Below, one piece after another: positions 5,369-6,249 of a DNA stretch of 6,249 bases (its first letter is position 1; each line of letters begins with the position of its first letter). The notes below the pieces were generated by a model, which did not search any database, was not told where the DNA came from, and saw nothing but the letters and a program-made list of their open reading frames with translations. The DNA comes from an uncultured Christensenellaceae bacterium (GTDB lineage: Bacteria > Bacillota > Clostridia > Christensenellales > MGBC116941), in assembly GCA_910585035.1 (NCBI GenBank), contig CAJUEF010000003.1, positions 21,853-28,101 on the forward strand, in the 5' to 3' direction. The translations under genes were made by a program, and so were the position numbers.

Positions 5369-6249
5369 TTAAAGTGTAAGAGACAACAGCCCTATAAGAC
5401 AAAATACCACCGTTGCCGCCACATACATGAGTACAACTCTTGTCTCTTTCATTCCGCAAAGCTCAAAATGATGGTGAAGAGGAGCCATTTTAAGAACTCT
5501 TCTTCCGTTTCTAAGCTTATAAGAAAGCACCTGCATAATTACAGACACAACGCTGGCAACAAAGCATCCGCCTATAATTGGAATGAGCAGTGTCGTATTG
5601 CTCATAAGCGCCATATAGCTTATTGCACCGCCAAGGGCCAGGGAGCCTGTATCACCCATAAATACTTTTGCAGGAAACACGTTATATCTAAGGAAGCCTA
5701 AAAGGCATCCGCAAAAGCCGCTTGCAAAAATCATCATTCCATTTGCATTTTGCAGTGGAATTATTCCGCTTGAGCTTAAATGATAGAATATAATTGCATA
5801 TGTTGCACATATAATGAAGCTAACTCCGGTAGCAAGACCATCCAGTCCGTCCGTTAAATTTACGCCGTTTACCACGCTGAGCACAAAAAAAACAACAAAG
5901 GGAACAAACATCCACCCAAGCTCAAAATAAACTCCCGTAAAAGGTATCCACACGCTGGTTCTCATGTTTCTTGAAACATAGAAAGCAAGCATAACCGCAA
6001 ATATAACCTGAAAGCCCAGCTTTTCAATTGCCCGAAGTCCAAGGGACCTTTTCTTTGCCACCTTTATATAATCATCAACAAAGCCCACAAGCCCAAAGCT
6101 AAGGGTGAACAGCAGCCCGACAAGCACCACAATGCTGTCCATACCCAGCAGCAGCCAAACTGCTATCATAGCAAGCATAAATATTATTCCTCCCATTGTG
6201 GGAGTGCCCGTTTTACTTAAATGAGACTTTGGCCCGTCGTCTCTAACAT
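5369..6249 (-). CDS. mraY: Phospho-N-acetylmuramoyl-pentapeptide-transferase MraY, 5' end cut by window edge
   Basis: MraY is the integral membrane enzyme that transfers phospho-MurNAc-pentapeptide from UDP to undecaprenyl phosphate, giving lipid I. The reading frame stays open to the right edge: before the Met codon at 6196 it encodes VRDDGPKSHLSKTGTPT, which joins MGGII to form the conserved N-terminal MraY motif. The ATG at 6196 is therefore an internal Met, not the start. About 292 residues are visible and the family has about 320, so roughly 30 N-terminal residues lie outside. Other motifs present: FVDDYIK (6079-6059, the paired catalytic Asp), NLTDGLDGL (5860-5834), VFMGDTGSLALGG (5662-5624) and PLHHHFEL (5479-5456). 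Many hydrophobic stretches fit the ten-helix fold. All catalytic Asp motifs and the HHH loop are intact. It leads the visible operon, and murF/murE would be expected upstream outside the window. Confidence 0.98.
   Translation of the reverse strand, partial: VRDDGPKSHLSKTGTPTMGGIIFMLAMIAVWLLLGMDSIVVLVGLLFTLSFGLVGFVDDYIKVAKKRSLGLRAIEKLGFQVIFAVMLAFYVSRNMRTSVWIPFTGVYFELGWMFVPFVVFFVLSVVNGVNLTDGLDGLATGVSFIICATYAIIFYHLSSSGIIPLQNANGMMIFASGFCGCLLGFLRYNVFPAKVFMGDTGSLALGGAISYMALMSNTTLLIPIIGGCFVASVVSVIMQVLSYKLRNGRRVLKMAPLHHHFELCGMKETRVVLMYVAATVVFCLIGLLSLTL

Noticed and set aside
5277..5459. 60-residue minus-strand frame across the mraY-murD junction
   Set aside because: It overlaps the conserved end of mraY and the conserved Rossmann start of murD, both strongly supported.
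1626..5701. Several other plus-strand open frames of 63-116 residues opposite murA, ftsW, murD and mraY
   Set aside because: Each is antisense to a well-supported conserved gene and shows no recognisable motif or family signal; they are by-products of the codon use of the real genes.
6194..6196. ATG as the start of mraY
   Set aside because: The frame continues upstream with VRDDGPKSHLSKTGTPT, the conserved MraY motif, so this Met is internal and the gene runs off the window.

Overview
This window is a stretch of a division and cell wall (dcw) gene cluster. All genes lie on the minus strand, so transcription runs from the right edge to the left. In that direction the order is mraY (5' end cut by the window edge), murD, ftsW/spoVE, murA, ftsQ/divIB and ftsA (3' end cut by the left edge). 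I found no plus-strand gene, RNA gene, mobile element, CRISPR array or long non-coding stretch. The largest gap is 108 bp.

The organism is most likely a low-to-moderate GC Firmicute of the class Clostridia. Three things point there: murA sits between ftsW and ftsQ, where Bacillus has murB; Shine-Dalgarno sites are strong and purine-rich; and SpoVE/DivIB/FtsA-type proteins are similar to Gram-positive ones. Assignment below class level is not supported.

The genes form one pathway and one machine. MurA makes the first committed step to UDP-MurNAc. MurD adds D-glutamate to UDP-MurNAc-L-Ala. MraY moves the finished UDP-MurNAc-pentapeptide onto undecaprenyl phosphate to make lipid I. FtsW polymerises lipid II at the septum. 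FtsQ and FtsA are divisome scaffold and FtsZ-anchor proteins. MurG (lipid I to lipid II), which usually lies between ftsW and murA, is absent, and only 64 nt separate those two genes.

Spacing suggests tight coupling: mraY-murD 15 nt, murD-ftsW TAATG overlap, murA-ftsQ 12 nt with the ftsQ ribosome site overlapping the murA stop. Two junctions are looser and hold candidate regulation. The ftsW-murA gap has an inverted repeat that would bury the murA ribosome site and start codon. The ftsQ-ftsA gap has a good sigma-A-like promoter that could drive ftsA and whatever follows, probably ftsZ.

Overall this is a conserved core region and I see no evidence for a new system. The points worth a second look are the murA leader hairpin, the missing murG, the altered phosphate-2 motif in FtsA, the altered C-terminal signature of FtsW and the internal promoter.
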